Shown piece by piece: positions 63,212-64,000 of a stretch of 64,000 nt of DNA (positions within the stretch are counted from its first letter, which is position 1; each line of letters starts with the position of its first letter). The DNA comes from Glandiceps talaboti. Its lineage: Eukaryota; Hemichordata; Enteropneusta; Spengelidae. The stretch spans positions 5,596,501 to 5,660,500 of the forward strand of contig NC_135555.1 of assembly GCF_964340395.1 (NCBI RefSeq), written 5' to 3'. Below the pieces are notes generated by a model. It worked only from the letters and a program-made list of their open reading frames with translations, did no database searches and was not told the DNA's origin. Position numbers and translations under genes: made by a program.

Positions 63212-64000
63212 ATACTGTGATGTATATGACTGCAACTCTATTACACAGCTATAATATCTCTATTTCGTTCTAAGTATAAAGTTAAGTAAATGACAACGTA
63301 AGGTACTCATAAACACAAAACAAATGCAAATTAGAATATAAACCAATACAAAACTGTCTGTGAATATATATTAAAAGAGAAAAGTTCTCTTGTGTGTTAT
63401 ATTTTGAAAAAAAAAGAAAGAAGCAAATTCAGTTTTAGATTATGATGATAAGCATATGTATGAGATGGCAAGTTTGACTAAGGACATCAATTCCATATTG
63501 AAATGATAAAGTGCTGCTTTGTGTGATGGTGACAACTGATGATTATTTCAGCTGGTTTGCAGGATGTTCATACATGTGATGATCCCTACATGTTACATAC
63601 AGACAGTATTATCTGCCTCTAGGTTGAAATTGTTGGAATTACTCTAGAGATAACTAGAAGAGGACGTTCTTTGACCTTGTACCATATAATATTGCAGGTG
63701 TTGAGGGAAGACTGAATAAAGTAATGACATTGATTATATAATTTTATTACCTTCAGATTGAAACCTGGATTTTTTTAATTTTTTTTTTGCATGTCAGTGA
63801 GGAGTTTAATACATGGTACTGTTGATGTAGAATGACAACTGTATCACTCACATAGTTTGTATCATGTTCTCTTTGCTATCAGACACTTGATTCAATTAGA
63901 GTCAGTCAGCTTTTGTTCATGGCCAGCCATCCTCTAAGGTTACACATTGTATGTTGTGTGATGGGTGGTCTGCCTACAGAATAAAACATACCAGCTAACG

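Overview
The window is animal nuclear DNA, most likely from an invertebrate. It is clearly AT-rich, sparse in genes and built from short coding exons separated by long GT-AG introns. It also carries many microsatellites, several minisatellites and numerous short inverted-repeat elements of the MITE kind. No ribosomal RNA, tRNA, CRISPR, phage or bacterial operon signature was seen. The species cannot be fixed from sequence alone; the two recognised proteins are conserved across animals.

Region 1-4189 lies downstream of the first gene and holds its 3' untranslated region plus two copies of a hairpin element. Region 4190-30014 (minus strand) is a four-exon gene for a RING plus TRAF-type zinc-finger protein of the CYHR1/ZTRAF1 family. 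All three junctions can be read to the base and give a 351-residue protein. Two introns exceed 11 kb and hold repeats but no recognised nested gene. Its promoter lies around 30015-30120. Region 30120-33709 is intergenic and holds a near-perfect hairpin and two TIR elements.

Region 33844-40921 (minus strand) is a complete eight-exon SSR1 gene, the alpha subunit of the translocon-associated protein (TRAP) complex. The 301-residue product has a signal peptide, an acidic lumenal stretch, two N-glycosylation sequons, one membrane span and a basic cytosolic tail. Region 40922-46011 is the intergenic space between SSR1 and a plus-strand gene. It holds one copy of a dispersed repeat, a three-fold hairpin cluster and a locally GC-richer stretch (about 44.6-45.7 kb) that looks like a promoter.

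At 46012-46174 a plus-strand first coding exon encodes an SQ/TQ-rich N-terminus ending in a clean donor. The composition resembles the SQ/TQ cluster of CHEK2-type checkpoint kinases, but no kinase or FHA exon was recognised before the window ends, so that identity is tentative. Region 46175-64000 is probably intron. It carries AC, TCTG, GT and GA microsatellites, two minisatellites, a tandem array rich in nuclear-receptor half-sites, a G-run and the second copy of the dispersed repeat.

The three genes share no obvious pathway: one is a probable ubiquitin-ligase-like zinc-finger protein, one acts in ER translocation, and one is a possible DNA-damage kinase. The most unusual content is the diverse set of small palindromic or TIR elements, most of them apparently unrelated to each other. 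No new multi-gene system was found.
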